Shown here: positions 1 through 6,824 of the stretch, in pieces
Position numbering within the stretch: the first letter of the stretch is position 1
Layout of the letters: every line of letters starts with the position of its first letter
Origin: Planctomycetota bacterium
Lineage (GTDB): Bacteria > Planctomycetota > GCA-002687715 > DRQF01
DNA length: 11,879 nucleotides
NCBI GenBank assembly: GCA_024275615.1
Contig: JAJRYU010000134.1
Location: 1 to 11,879 of the forward strand
Direction: 5' to 3'
Notes under the pieces: generated by a model
The model's input: the letters and a program-made list of their open reading frames with translations, nothing else
The model's database searches: none
What the model was told of the DNA's origin: nothing
Position numbers and translations under genes: made by a program

Positions 1-528
1 AAGACCGAGGAGTTGATCCGAAGAATTACCCGTGCGCAATACGCCAAGCAACCAGTCCAGATATTTAAACCCGCCCTTGATGTGCGTTATGACGAGACCA
101 AGGTTGTGTCGCACAACGGTCGGGAGATCGACTCCACCGTGATCGATTCCGGCGCTGAGATATTTGATCATCTCAAAGATGAAACTGTGATCGTCGCCAT
201 TGATGAGGCTCAGTTTCTGGATCTGGATACCGTGAGAGTGGCTCGAGATCTCGCAAGCGAAGGGCGCCGCGTCATTGCTGCAGGGCTGGAACAAGACTAT
301 CAAGGAAAGCCATTTGAGACGATGATGCACTTTCTGGTCGAGGCTGAATATATCACCAAGAATTTGGCGATTTGTCTCAACTGCGCAGCACCCGCACATC
401 GCAATCAACGTCTCATCGAAGCGTCCGGGCGACTCATTCTTGGCGGCACCACCGAATACGAAGCACGTTGTCGTAAATGTTTCGAGCCGATGAAAGCGGA
501 GGAAGGTCCGCTTTTTGACGAAGCATGA
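1..528 (+). CDS. tdk: Thymidine kinase, 5' end cut off by the window
   Basis: This cytoplasmic salvage enzyme phosphorylates thymidine to dTMP with ATP. The frame is open from the first base. The opening residues KTEELIRR are the end of the P-loop (usually SGKT/SEELIRR in this family), so the true start lies about 15-25 codons upstream and the TTG at 13 is not a real start. Codons 66-72 carry the IDEAQF motif; its Glu (codon 69) is the catalytic base of TK1-type kinases. GLEQDYQGKPF is the substrate-site stretch leading into the lasso loop. Two Cys pairs, CLNC (codons 125 and 128) and CRKC (codons 157 and 160), form the structural zinc site. The 175 codons seen fit a family length near 190-200. 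The stop overlaps the thiD start by four bases (ATGA), so the two are probably translationally coupled. Identification rests on clear motifs. Confidence 0.95.
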   Translation, partial: KTEELIRRITRAQYAKQPVQIFKPALDVRYDETKVVSHNGREIDSTVIDSGAEIFDHLKDETVIVAIDEAQFLDLDTVRVARDLASEGRRVIAAGLEQDYQGKPFETMMHFLVEAEYITKNLAICLNCAAPAHRNQRLIEASGRLILGGTTEYEARCRKCFEPMKAEEGPLFDEA

Positions 529-1298
529 AGGTTGCCTTGACGATTGCCGGTTCCGATCCCACCGGTGCTGCAGGATTGGAGTTGGACCTAAGGGTCTTTC
601 AAGCTCATGGCGTCCATGGGTGTGGCGTGGCAACGGCACTCACAGTTCAAGACACACGAGGCGTTCATGAAGTCAACGCCTTGTCCGCTTCCGCAGTTCG
701 TCGTCGTCTTGACGTCCTCACTCAGGATGTGCGTCCAGATGTTGTGAAACTAGGCATGCTTAGTTCGAAAGAAATGGTCGATATGGTGATTGAGACCATG
801 ACAGGAACACTTGAGGGGATTCCTTTGGTCATCGACCCGGTCATTGTATCTTCGTCCGGGACTCGCCTGCTCGACCTCGACGCGCTTCCTGTTTTTCGAG
901 AATCTCTCATTCCCTTGGCGACCATGATCACACCCAACTTAAGGGAAGCTCAAGTCCTCCTGCAATCGGCCCCCAAAACAAGAACTTCTGGGCAAATGGC
1001 ATTAGAACTATCAACTTGGGGGCCTTCAGTCGTAATTACCGGCGGAGATCTTGATGAACCTAAGGCGGTCGATGTCGTTTGTACAAATGGCGAGTTGCAG
1101 TACCTAGAAAGCCATCGTGTCGTTGGTGATTCGCCCCATGGAACTGGATGTACTTTCAGCGCCGCGGTGACCGCGAACTTGGTCAACGGCATGGAAAACG
1201 AAAACGCTGTGAGATTGGCCAAGACGTTCACTATGGATGCGATCGCGAAAGCCAGGCGTTTTGGCGGCAATGACGGCAGACCATTCTGCCAGTTTTGA
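525..1298 (+). CDS. thiD: Hydroxymethylpyrimidine/phosphomethylpyrimidine kinase
   Basis: ThiD phosphorylates HMP and then HMP-phosphate to HMP-pyrophosphate, the pyrimidine half of thiamine, in the cytoplasm. At 257 residues it is the usual size for a single-domain ThiD (ribokinase-like fold). The N-terminus ALTIAGSDPTGAAG (residues 4-17) matches the family pattern AGSDxSGGAG, and ALTVQDTRGV (38-47) matches the conserved stretch usually read as AvTaQnT.GV. VIDPV (about 102-106) is the typical central strand. HGTGCTFSAAV (205-215) is the anion-hole motif with the family Cys at 209. The ATG at 525 overlaps the thymidine kinase stop. Oddities are Ala for the usual second Gly in SGGAG, and ELD where most ThiD have QAD. 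These are probably lineage variation. Pyridoxal kinase is a related alternative, but the motif set favours ThiD. Confidence 0.9.
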   Translation: MKVALTIAGSDPTGAAGLELDLRVFQAHGVHGCGVATALTVQDTRGVHEVNALSASAVRRRLDVLTQDVRPDVVKLGMLSSKEMVDMVIETMTGTLEGIPLVIDPVIVSSSGTRLLDLDALPVFRESLIPLATMITPNLREAQVLLQSAPKTRTSGQMALELSTWGPSVVITGGDLDEPKAVDVVCTNGELQYLESHRVVGDSPHGTGCTFSAAVTANLVNGMENENAVRLAKTFTMDAIAKARRFGGNDGRPFCQF

Positions 1299-1309
1299 GG
1301 ACCACAAGA

Positions 1310-1849
1310 ATGAGTGAAAGAAGTTCAAGTCGACCCGGATCAGCTCGAGCGAAACTGGAGTCATTCAATCGCATGAACAAAGGCAAGGACTCGATGATGA
1401 AGAAGATGCTCATCGTCTTCTTCCTCATGATCATTGCTCTTGCCCTTCAGTTCATTATCAGCAAATCGACGGGATCAAACGCCTATTTCGAGTTACCCAA
1501 GAATGCAGCCTGGATGGTCAGAGAAGGCGAGTGGGAGAAACTCCGAGAACTTTGTGCGGACGATTTCCATGTCGTAGGCACGGACATCAACTCCGCTGAT
1601 GAGTTCATAGACTTCTTGTCCCAATACGGAAAAGATGGTGTCTCTGTCTATGCTAGTGTGCCTCACAAATGGCTCAAAGGTAAAGGCTCCGCGCGCCTAG
1701 AGTTTTGGGTGATCTGGGCCCGTGGCAAGATGGATTCGCCCTCGACTATCCCTATCACCAAAACGTGGCGTATAGATTGTGGCTTGATCGATGATGGCGA
1801 CTGGAAACTCAAGGACGCAAAAATCCTCCCCAGTGTTGCCGCTCCTTGA
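1310..1849 (+). CDS. Small membrane-anchored protein, possible NTF2/SnoaL-like domain
   Basis: I do not recognise a named family. From the ATG at 1310 it has 179 residues: a Ser/Arg-rich head (1-28), one hydrophobic segment (about 32-50, LIVFFLMIIALALQFII) and a soluble domain of about 125 residues. A helix containing MVREGEWEKLRELCADDF opens this domain, and DGDWKLKDAKI lies near its end. Both are typical of cone-shaped NTF2/SnoaL-like folds, where a helical start leads to a sheet ending in a 'W.l.da.i' strand; this is inference by pattern only. With one N-terminal anchor the domain is probably periplasmic. The start at 1310 is favoured by GAGG at 1297-1300, nine bases upstream. ATG 1394 or 1397 is a real rival: AAGGA sits at 1385-1389, and the product would begin MMKKMLIVFF, a more conventional anchor. 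The gene lies just after thiD and 77 bases before the sulfatase-like gene. Confidence 0.65.
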   Translation: MSERSSSRPGSARAKLESFNRMNKGKDSMMKKMLIVFFLMIIALALQFIISKSTGSNAYFELPKNAAWMVREGEWEKLRELCADDFHVVGTDINSADEFIDFLSQYGKDGVSVYASVPHKWLKGKGSARLEFWVIWARGKMDSPSTIPITKTWRIDCGLIDDGDWKLKDAKILPSVAAP

Positions 1850-1926
1850 TATCTAGTGTCGAACGGTTGTTCTCTTTTTCCCTTCGTCTGACACAATTTC
1901 GTAGTTCTTCCCCAATCGCAAGAAAC

Positions 1927-4900
1927 ATGGCTGCCAAAACAGGAAATTTGGATCGGAAAGACAAGGCCAGCAAGAAATTGTCTGACGCTGCAAGTGGTTT
2001 TGGGGTTGGCGTGACCGTTGCTTGGTTCATTGTTGAATCACTTCAGTTCTTCCGAATGCCAGAGGTGGCAGTCTTTTTGTTCGTGGCGATTGCGGCGGGG
2101 GCGGTCTGTCATGTCCTCGCTTTGCCCATCTCCTATCTTGGTCGATTGATTGGCATAAGGAGGGCTTTTTGGGCGACAGTTCCGGCGGCGGGAATTGTCT
2201 GGGTTCTTCTCGAACAACGGGTCGAAGAGCTATTTACCGGCGATTGGATTTCACAGCAGCCTTGGCAACCTGCGGCGCTTATCTTGACTCTTCTACTTTT
2301 GGCATTTGGAGTTCTGGTGGTGGGTGGACTCCTCTTGCGGGCATCGGTCAAAAAGGGACGTATCCCTTTTGTCTGGGGATTCGGTCTTCTGGTTTTCTCG
2401 GTTCTTTGCTTCGTCTTGGACCGTAGTGAGATGTTGGCTCGGAGGTACTTGGCGGCTCATGACATCCTCGCGTTCTTTGGTCTCGTTGCAGCCGGTCTTG
2501 TTGGTGTCGCCTCTTGGAATCCTCGTTGGCGGCGGCTCGGCCTGGCTCACATCCTATTCGGCGTCCTGTCGGTTCTTGTAGCTCTGTTGGGTATCGTCGA
2601 CTTGCACTCCTCTTTCCTGCGGGAGACCTTGCTTCGCAGTGCCCGCTTGAGCCCACGCGTGTTTGTTGAGTTCTTGGGTTCTGAGTCGGGCGATTCCGGG
2701 ATTCCGATTGATAGGGAAAAACTGAGTTGGTTGCAACGAAGGCGTCCCATGGAGCCAGCGCTCTTGGACCGATTGATTCCGAATCGACGCCACCAAGACA
2801 TTGTTCTCGTCACAGTCGATACGCTGCGCTACGACGCCTTGGCTGGCGGGAATGCCAAGACGCCCGTTATGGACAATTTCCTTAAGGCTTCCTTGTCTTT
2901 CTCAAAGGCATGGAGTCAATTTCCTTCGACTCGCTATGCGGTGAATTCATTCCTTGCTGGGCAATATCCGACCTCTGTTGATCTTGAGAGTCCGGAGGCT
3001 GCTACCTTAGGCGAGAACCTTCCGGAGAGCTTGGCCGAGGCCGGGTTCGAGACGATGGCGTTCACTTCTTTTCCTGGCAATCTTTTTCAGTTGGAAAAGT
3101 CCCACTTGTCCCGTGGTTTCCAAGTTTTTGTCAATGACTCCGAGCTTCGCAAGAGGCGGAGTGAACGTGTTGTCGAACGAGCGATTCGCGCGCTGAACAA
3201 TCGCGCAGAGGATGCTCCTCCCGTTTTTCTTTGGCTGCATATTTTCGACCCTCATGGACCATTCACCAATCGCGGCAACTTGTCGGCCGGTGCGACGTTG
3301 AGAGAGCGTTATGACAAGGAGGTTGAACACGCTGATGCCTGTCTTGGACGCTTTTTTGATTTTGTCGACGCCGAGCTGACTTCACCCCTTGTGGTCTTAC
3401 ACTCCGATCATGGAGAAGAATTTCAGGATCATGGTGGTGTGGGGCACAACTCTAGCCTCTATGACGAGCAGATTCATGTGCCCTTGGCATTTCGGGGAAC
3501 CGGGATTAGTGCTGGAGTTTGTGACCAGGTTGTCGAGTTGATTGACCTTCCAGCAACGATTCGCGAATGGGTTGGCTTGCCGTCAACTAAATTTGACGCC
3601 GGCCACTCTCTCGTTCCCATCTTGATGAGTCAAGCTGAAGAAAGTTGGCCACCACCCTTTGGGTTCAGTCAATTTCGATGGCCGCAGTTCGTCCACGGCA
3701 ATCTGGATGCGGTTATGGAGTCTCATTGGAAGTTGATTCACGACAGGAATTTAGGCTTGTACGAGCTTTATGATCTAGAATCCGATCCGCACGAACAGAG
3801 AAATCTCTCTTCTTCGAATCCCGAAGAGCTAAGTCGCTTGCGTGGGCTATTGAAGACTTTTCGCCACTACGCTGGATCAGCGCCGGAAAACACGCAGAGT
3901 GATGAACAGGTGGTGCAGACAGCCCTCACAGTCGACCTGGGACAGGAAGACCTTGACCGATTGAAACGAATTCTCCGGCGCGAGAACATGGCGCAAGAGG
4001 AATCGCTTCCGCTTCTTCTAGATCATGATGATTTTAGGATTCGCTATGCCGCTCTTGTTCATGTGGCGGCCTTTGGCAGCACGACTGGCTTGGAGCACTT
4101 ACGAAAACGGCTGCCCGGCAATCCCAACAGCCGACGCAACGAAGCTCTCGTAGCTTTGGCTATTTACGGCGATCCCATCCCCCTAAATGATATCCCGTTG
4201 GTGATGGATGAGTTCATGGGGTCTAAGAGAATTCTCCCCATTGTCGCCCGGCTCATCGCTGGTGATCGTTCCCTCGGACCGGCGGTATATCAGATGTTTG
4301 CTGGCCCAGGTGGAGATCGGGACGTCGACACGATGACTATCAAGGCTTTGCTGCGTGCAAGAGATTCCGAGTTCTTGCCTGCTCTCTACAGCCGCATTGG
4401 GTTGGGAGTCATGAGCTTCGAGCAAGTTGGCGCCGCTGTTGATGTTGCGAAGTTGTTTACGCCTGATCTTGCTCTGCCAATCTTACGGCGAATCCTATGT
4501 TCTCCTGACCAGGGACTGCGGCAGCAGGCAGAAGCTGTGATGGCCGCGATTCCCGAACTTGGCAAATGGCAAGATGATGTGGTCGCAGCAGAGCGACTGG
4601 CGCTCAAGGCCAAACATCTCTTTAATGGTCAGGCGCAAGTCGTCCGCCAGTGTCTTAAACTGTTGAGTCAAGCAATGGGGGACATAGCGCATTTGTCCAT
4701 GCTTGATTATGGCTTCGCCTTGGACATGTCTCTTGTTGTCAATTCTTGGGGAAAGCGAGAGGATTTGTTGCCGCTAGTGCAGCCGTCTTTGATGCAGAGC
4801 AAGGTCAACTCGGGTAGCTCTTGGGAGATCGTCGAGCGCTTGTTGGTGATCGCACGTACACATGGCAGACCCAGTCGGGGTTCGGTGGAACTACTTGCGG

Positions 4901-5226
4901 GCCAGCAGCCTCGAGCGGGGGAGAGTGGCCGTATTCCGCTCCTCGTTCGAGTCACTGTTGAGAAAAACAGCGGAGCGCTCGTTGGTGGATTTGCCCTGGA
5001 GACGGAGTTCTTAGGGGCGATCTTGCAAGACGAAAGCGAGAAAACTGTGGGAATTCCTCAGGGGTTGATCTTGCCGACCACCGGTGTGCTTCCTGGAGAA
5101 TCCTTGATACTGGCTGTTCCCCTTCTTCTTCCGACGAGCATGGGGAGGCATTTTCGAATTGGAATTCGCTTGGGTAGAGGCGATCAGAACATATTTGCAA
5201 TCTCTTACACTGAGGTGGCCCGATAG
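1927..5226 (+). CDS. Multi-pass membrane sulfatase/phosphotransferase-fold protein with HEAT-like repeats
   Basis: From the ATG at 1927 it has 1099 residues. Residues 22-230 hold about seven hydrophobic segments. An alkaline-phosphatase-superfamily sulfatase domain spans about 288-650. Its metal and active-site motifs are visible: IVLVTVDTLRYDA (Asp298), LHIFDPHGPF (437-446), HSDHGEEFQDHGG (Asp494, His495), GHN (His507), YDEQIHVPL (512-520) and the C-terminal LYELYDLESDPHEQRNL. The nucleophile loop reads FPSTRYAVNSFLAG. Aligned on the LxTG end of the sulfatase signature, Thr335 sits where sulfatases carry the formylglycine Cys/Ser. Residues about 690-930 look like HEAT/PBS-type helical repeats (RIRYAALVHVAAFG). 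The last 100 or so residues look beta-rich. The catalytic domain probably faces the periplasm. It could transfer phospho-head-groups or hydrolyse esters; the substrate is unknown. The start is uncertain: TTG 1846 would overlap the upstream stop and add 27 residues, and 1927 has a poor Shine-Dalgarno. Confidence 0.85.
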   Translation: MAAKTGNLDRKDKASKKLSDAASGFGVGVTVAWFIVESLQFFRMPEVAVFLFVAIAAGAVCHVLALPISYLGRLIGIRRAFWATVPAAGIVWVLLEQRVEELFTGDWISQQPWQPAALILTLLLLAFGVLVVGGLLLRASVKKGRIPFVWGFGLLVFSVLCFVLDRSEMLARRYLAAHDILAFFGLVAAGLVGVASWNPRWRRLGLAHILFGVLSVLVALLGIVDLHSSFLRETLLRSARLSPRVFVEFLGSESGDSGIPIDREKLSWLQRRRPMEPALLDRLIPNRRHQDIVLVTVDTLRYDALAGGNAKTPVMDNFLKASLSFSKAWSQFPSTRYAVNSFLAGQYPTSVDLESPEAATLGENLPESLAEAGFETMAFTSFPGNLFQLEKSHLSRGFQVFVNDSELRKRRSERVVERAIRALNNRAEDAPPVFLWLHIFDPHGPFTNRGNLSAGATLRERYDKEVEHADACLGRFFDFVDAELTSPLVVLHSDHGEEFQDHGGVGHNSSLYDEQIHVPLAFRGTGISAGVCDQVVELIDLPATIREWVGLPSTKFDAGHSLVPILMSQAEESWPPPFGFSQFRWPQFVHGNLDAVMESHWKLIHDRNLGLYELYDLESDPHEQRNLSSSNPEELSRLRGLLKTFRHYAGSAPENTQSDEQVVQTALTVDLGQEDLDRLKRILRRENMAQEESLPLLLDHDDFRIRYAALVHVAAFGSTTGLEHLRKRLPGNPNSRRNEALVALAIYGDPIPLNDIPLVMDEFMGSKRILPIVARLIAGDRSLGPAVYQMFAGPGGDRDVDTMTIKALLRARDSEFLPALYSRIGLGVMSFEQVGAAVDVAKLFTPDLALPILRRILCSPDQGLRQQAEAVMAAIPELGKWQDDVVAAERLALKAKHLFNGQAQVVRQCLKLLSQAMGDIAHLSMLDYGFALDMSLVVNSWGKREDLLPLVQPSLMQSKVNSGSSWEIVERLLVIARTHGRPSRGSVELLAGQQPRAGESGRIPLLVRVTVEKNSGALVGGFALETEFLGAILQDESEKTVGIPQGLILPTTGVLPGESLILAVPLLLPTSMGRHFRIGIRLGRGDQNIFAISYTEVAR

Positions 5227-5243
5227 ATCACTTGCCACAGGGT

Positions 5244-5447
5244 TCAGGCTAGGATGTCGAGAAGAGTGTCTTCCAGCTTTAGGCCCACCTTGATCACTTT
5301 GGCGGCCACGGCAGCATCTTGCTCGGCTATCTTGAGCCCGATGACGTTGTCCGGGTTTGGGCCGTTCTTGAGCAGTTTTTGCGCTTGTGCTGCGGCGCGC
5401 TGCTGGGCGGCTTGGAAGCCCGCGTGTCCAATGCGTGTGATTTCCAT
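5244..5447 (-). CDS. 67-residue flagellar-rod-like miniature protein (putative)
   Basis: This is a short minus-strand ORF with an ATG at 5447 and a TGA at 5244. It starts MEITRIGHAGFQAAQQRAAA, then has a polar turn (KNGPNPDNVIG, 28-37), then a second helix through KVIKVGLKLEDTLLDILA at the C-terminus. The ending resembles the conserved C-terminal helix of flagellar axial proteins (pattern ANxKVIxTxDeMLgtLLDi), and the first half resembles their N-terminal helix, with no middle domain between them. Axial proteins pair these two ends as a coiled coil. From memory, similar tiny proteins are annotated as hypothetical in other proteobacteria; I cannot confirm that here. An AGAGAG at about 5451-5456 is a weak ribosome site. 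The gene ends 17 bases from the convergent sulfatase-like stop and starts 81 bases from the divergent reductase-like gene. The opposite-strand ORF is Cys/Ser-rich and implausible. Confidence 0.6.
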   Translation of the reverse strand: MEITRIGHAGFQAAQQRAAAQAQKLLKNGPNPDNVIGLKIAEQDAAVAAKVIKVGLKLEDTLLDILA

Positions 5448-5516
5448 ATACTCTCTATCGACAGCATGTCTCGCCGCTGAAGGCGAATAAAAACGCAGCG
5501 CAACAAGTCTTTGCCC

Positions 5517-5525
5517 AGGAGGGGG
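5517..5525 (+). promoter_or_regulatory. Strong Shine-Dalgarno that sets the reductase start
   Basis: AGGAGGGGG lies here. AGGAGG (5517-5522) is six bases before the GTG at 5529. The alternative in-frame TTG at 5511 would place this purine run inside the coding sequence, so GTG 5529 is preferred. It is the best ribosome site I saw in the window. Confidence 0.8.
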
Positions 5526-5528
5526 TTC

Positions 5529-6824
5529 GTGCCCAAAAAAATCGGAATCGTAAGAGAATGGAAGACAGATTGCGAGCGCAGAGCACCTGTGACACCCGGA
5601 GACGTCGCTCGATTGACGGAAAACGCAAATCTCAGTTTCTTGGTTGAGCCTTCACCGTACCGGATCTTCGAGGATGTTGAATACGAGAAAGCTGGGGCGG
5701 AACTCAGTACCGACCTAAGCGGCTGCGATTTCGTCATTGGCATCAAAGAGATCCCCATTGACAATCTGCAGCCTGGAAAGCCCCATCTTTTTTTCTCCCA
5801 TACGATCAAGGGACAGGAATACAACATGCCGCTCTTGCGCCGCATGCTGGAGTTGAACTGCACCCTTTTGGATTTTGAACTTGTCCGCAATGAAGAGGGG
5901 CATCGCCTCATTTTCTTCGGTCGCCAAGCGGGCCAAGCAGGCATGCTCAATACACTTTGGGCTTTTGGCCAGAGATTACTTGCGCAGGGGATAGCAACTC
6001 CATTTGCAGATCTGGAGCAAGCTCGTTTCTATAGTGGTTATGAAGAAGGACTCGAGCGTCTTAGGAGCATTGGTGAGAAGCTCAAGAAGGACGGCATCCC
6101 TCGCTGCTTACGCCCTTTTGTCTGTGGAATCACTGGGACGGGCAATGTGAGTACAGGGGCCAAAGAAGTCTTGAGCGTGCTCGATCCTATTGTCCTCACA
6201 CCGGAGGAGCTGGAAGCTGGGAAAGCTAGCGACTCTCCGGACCGTGTCCATCTTGTCGTGTTCGGTGAACAGCACTTGTGTCGCAGAAAAGATGGTTCGC
6301 CTTTTTCGATTCCGGAATACCGCAGCCAACCGGAACTTTATGAAGCGGCACTCCCGGATTATTTGGATTCTCTTGATATCCTCCTCACGGGGCATTTTTG
6401 GGATGTTCGCTATCCCCGAGTAGTCACGAAGCAGAAGATCAAAGAACTCCATGACGACTGTTCAACACCGAAATTGACGGTCATTGGTGATGTGTCTTGC
6501 GACCCTGAAGGTGGCGTGGAGGTGACTCTCAAGGCAACCTATCCTGACAACCCTTGTTACGTCTACCACCCTCAAACAGGTACCGTGACTGACGGTTTCG
6601 AAGGTGAAGGTCTGACCATCATGGCCGTGGAAATCCTGCCGACAGAATTGGCACTAGATTCTTCGCAGGTCTTCAGTCATGCGCTTTGCGAATTCTTACC
6701 GTGTGTTTTGGACGCAGATTTTTCGAAGGACTTCGACTCTCTTGAACTGCCAATTCCCTTCAAGCTTGCGGTGATAGCACACCAAGGGCGCTTGGCTCCG
6801 GATTGGGCTCACTTACTCGGATGA
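5529..6824 (+). CDS. Monofunctional lysine-ketoglutarate reductase-like protein (AASS N-terminal type)
   Basis: The protein has 431 residues and matches the N-terminal half of eukaryotic alpha-aminoadipate semialdehyde synthase. That half condenses lysine with 2-oxoglutarate to saccharopine using NADPH. Matching stretches are ERRAPVTP (17-23), an EYEKAGAEL strand, GIKEIPID (71-78), FFSHTIKGQEYNMPLL (88-103), FGRQAGQAGMLN (130-141) and the Rossmann dinucleotide loop GITGTGNVSTGA (200-211). The domain order is an alanine-dehydrogenase/transhydrogenase N-domain (about 1-135) followed by the NAD(P)-binding domain (about 195-380). The saccharopine dehydrogenase half is absent, and no partner gene appears in the window. 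The protein is soluble with no signal peptide. The strong Shine-Dalgarno sets the GTG start. The stop overlaps the symporter ATG by four bases. Alanine dehydrogenase is the main alternative, but the HTIKGQE and AGQAGM stretches favour the lysine enzyme. Activity is inferred. Confidence 0.85.
   Translation: MPKKIGIVREWKTDCERRAPVTPGDVARLTENANLSFLVEPSPYRIFEDVEYEKAGAELSTDLSGCDFVIGIKEIPIDNLQPGKPHLFFSHTIKGQEYNMPLLRRMLELNCTLLDFELVRNEEGHRLIFFGRQAGQAGMLNTLWAFGQRLLAQGIATPFADLEQARFYSGYEEGLERLRSIGEKLKKDGIPRCLRPFVCGITGTGNVSTGAKEVLSVLDPIVLTPEELEAGKASDSPDRVHLVVFGEQHLCRRKDGSPFSIPEYRSQPELYEAALPDYLDSLDILLTGHFWDVRYPRVVTKQKIKELHDDCSTPKLTVIGDVSCDPEGGVEVTLKATYPDNPCYVYHPQTGTVTDGFEGEGLTIMAVEILPTELALDSSQVFSHALCEFLPCVLDADFSKDFDSLELPIPFKLAVIAHQGRLAPDWAHLLG

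Noticed and set aside
5448..5475. Sigma-28-like flagellar promoter for the 67-residue gene
   Set aside because: The minus strand holds GTCGATAG, loosely like the GCCGATAA -10 box, but there is no TAAA box at the right distance and it lies too close to the ATG.
5471..5486. Hairpin TCGCC-GCTGAA-GGCGA in the spacer before the reductase
   Set aside because: The stem is only five base pairs. On the plus strand it is followed by A-rich, not T-rich, sequence, so it is no terminator, and such a short dyad is expected by chance.
5327..5950. 207-codon minus-strand ORF overlapping the reductase start
   Set aside because: It is antisense to the well-supported reductase gene and overlaps the small minus-strand gene in another frame. 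Its composition (Ser/Arg/Lys-rich, no recognisable motif) looks like a shadow.
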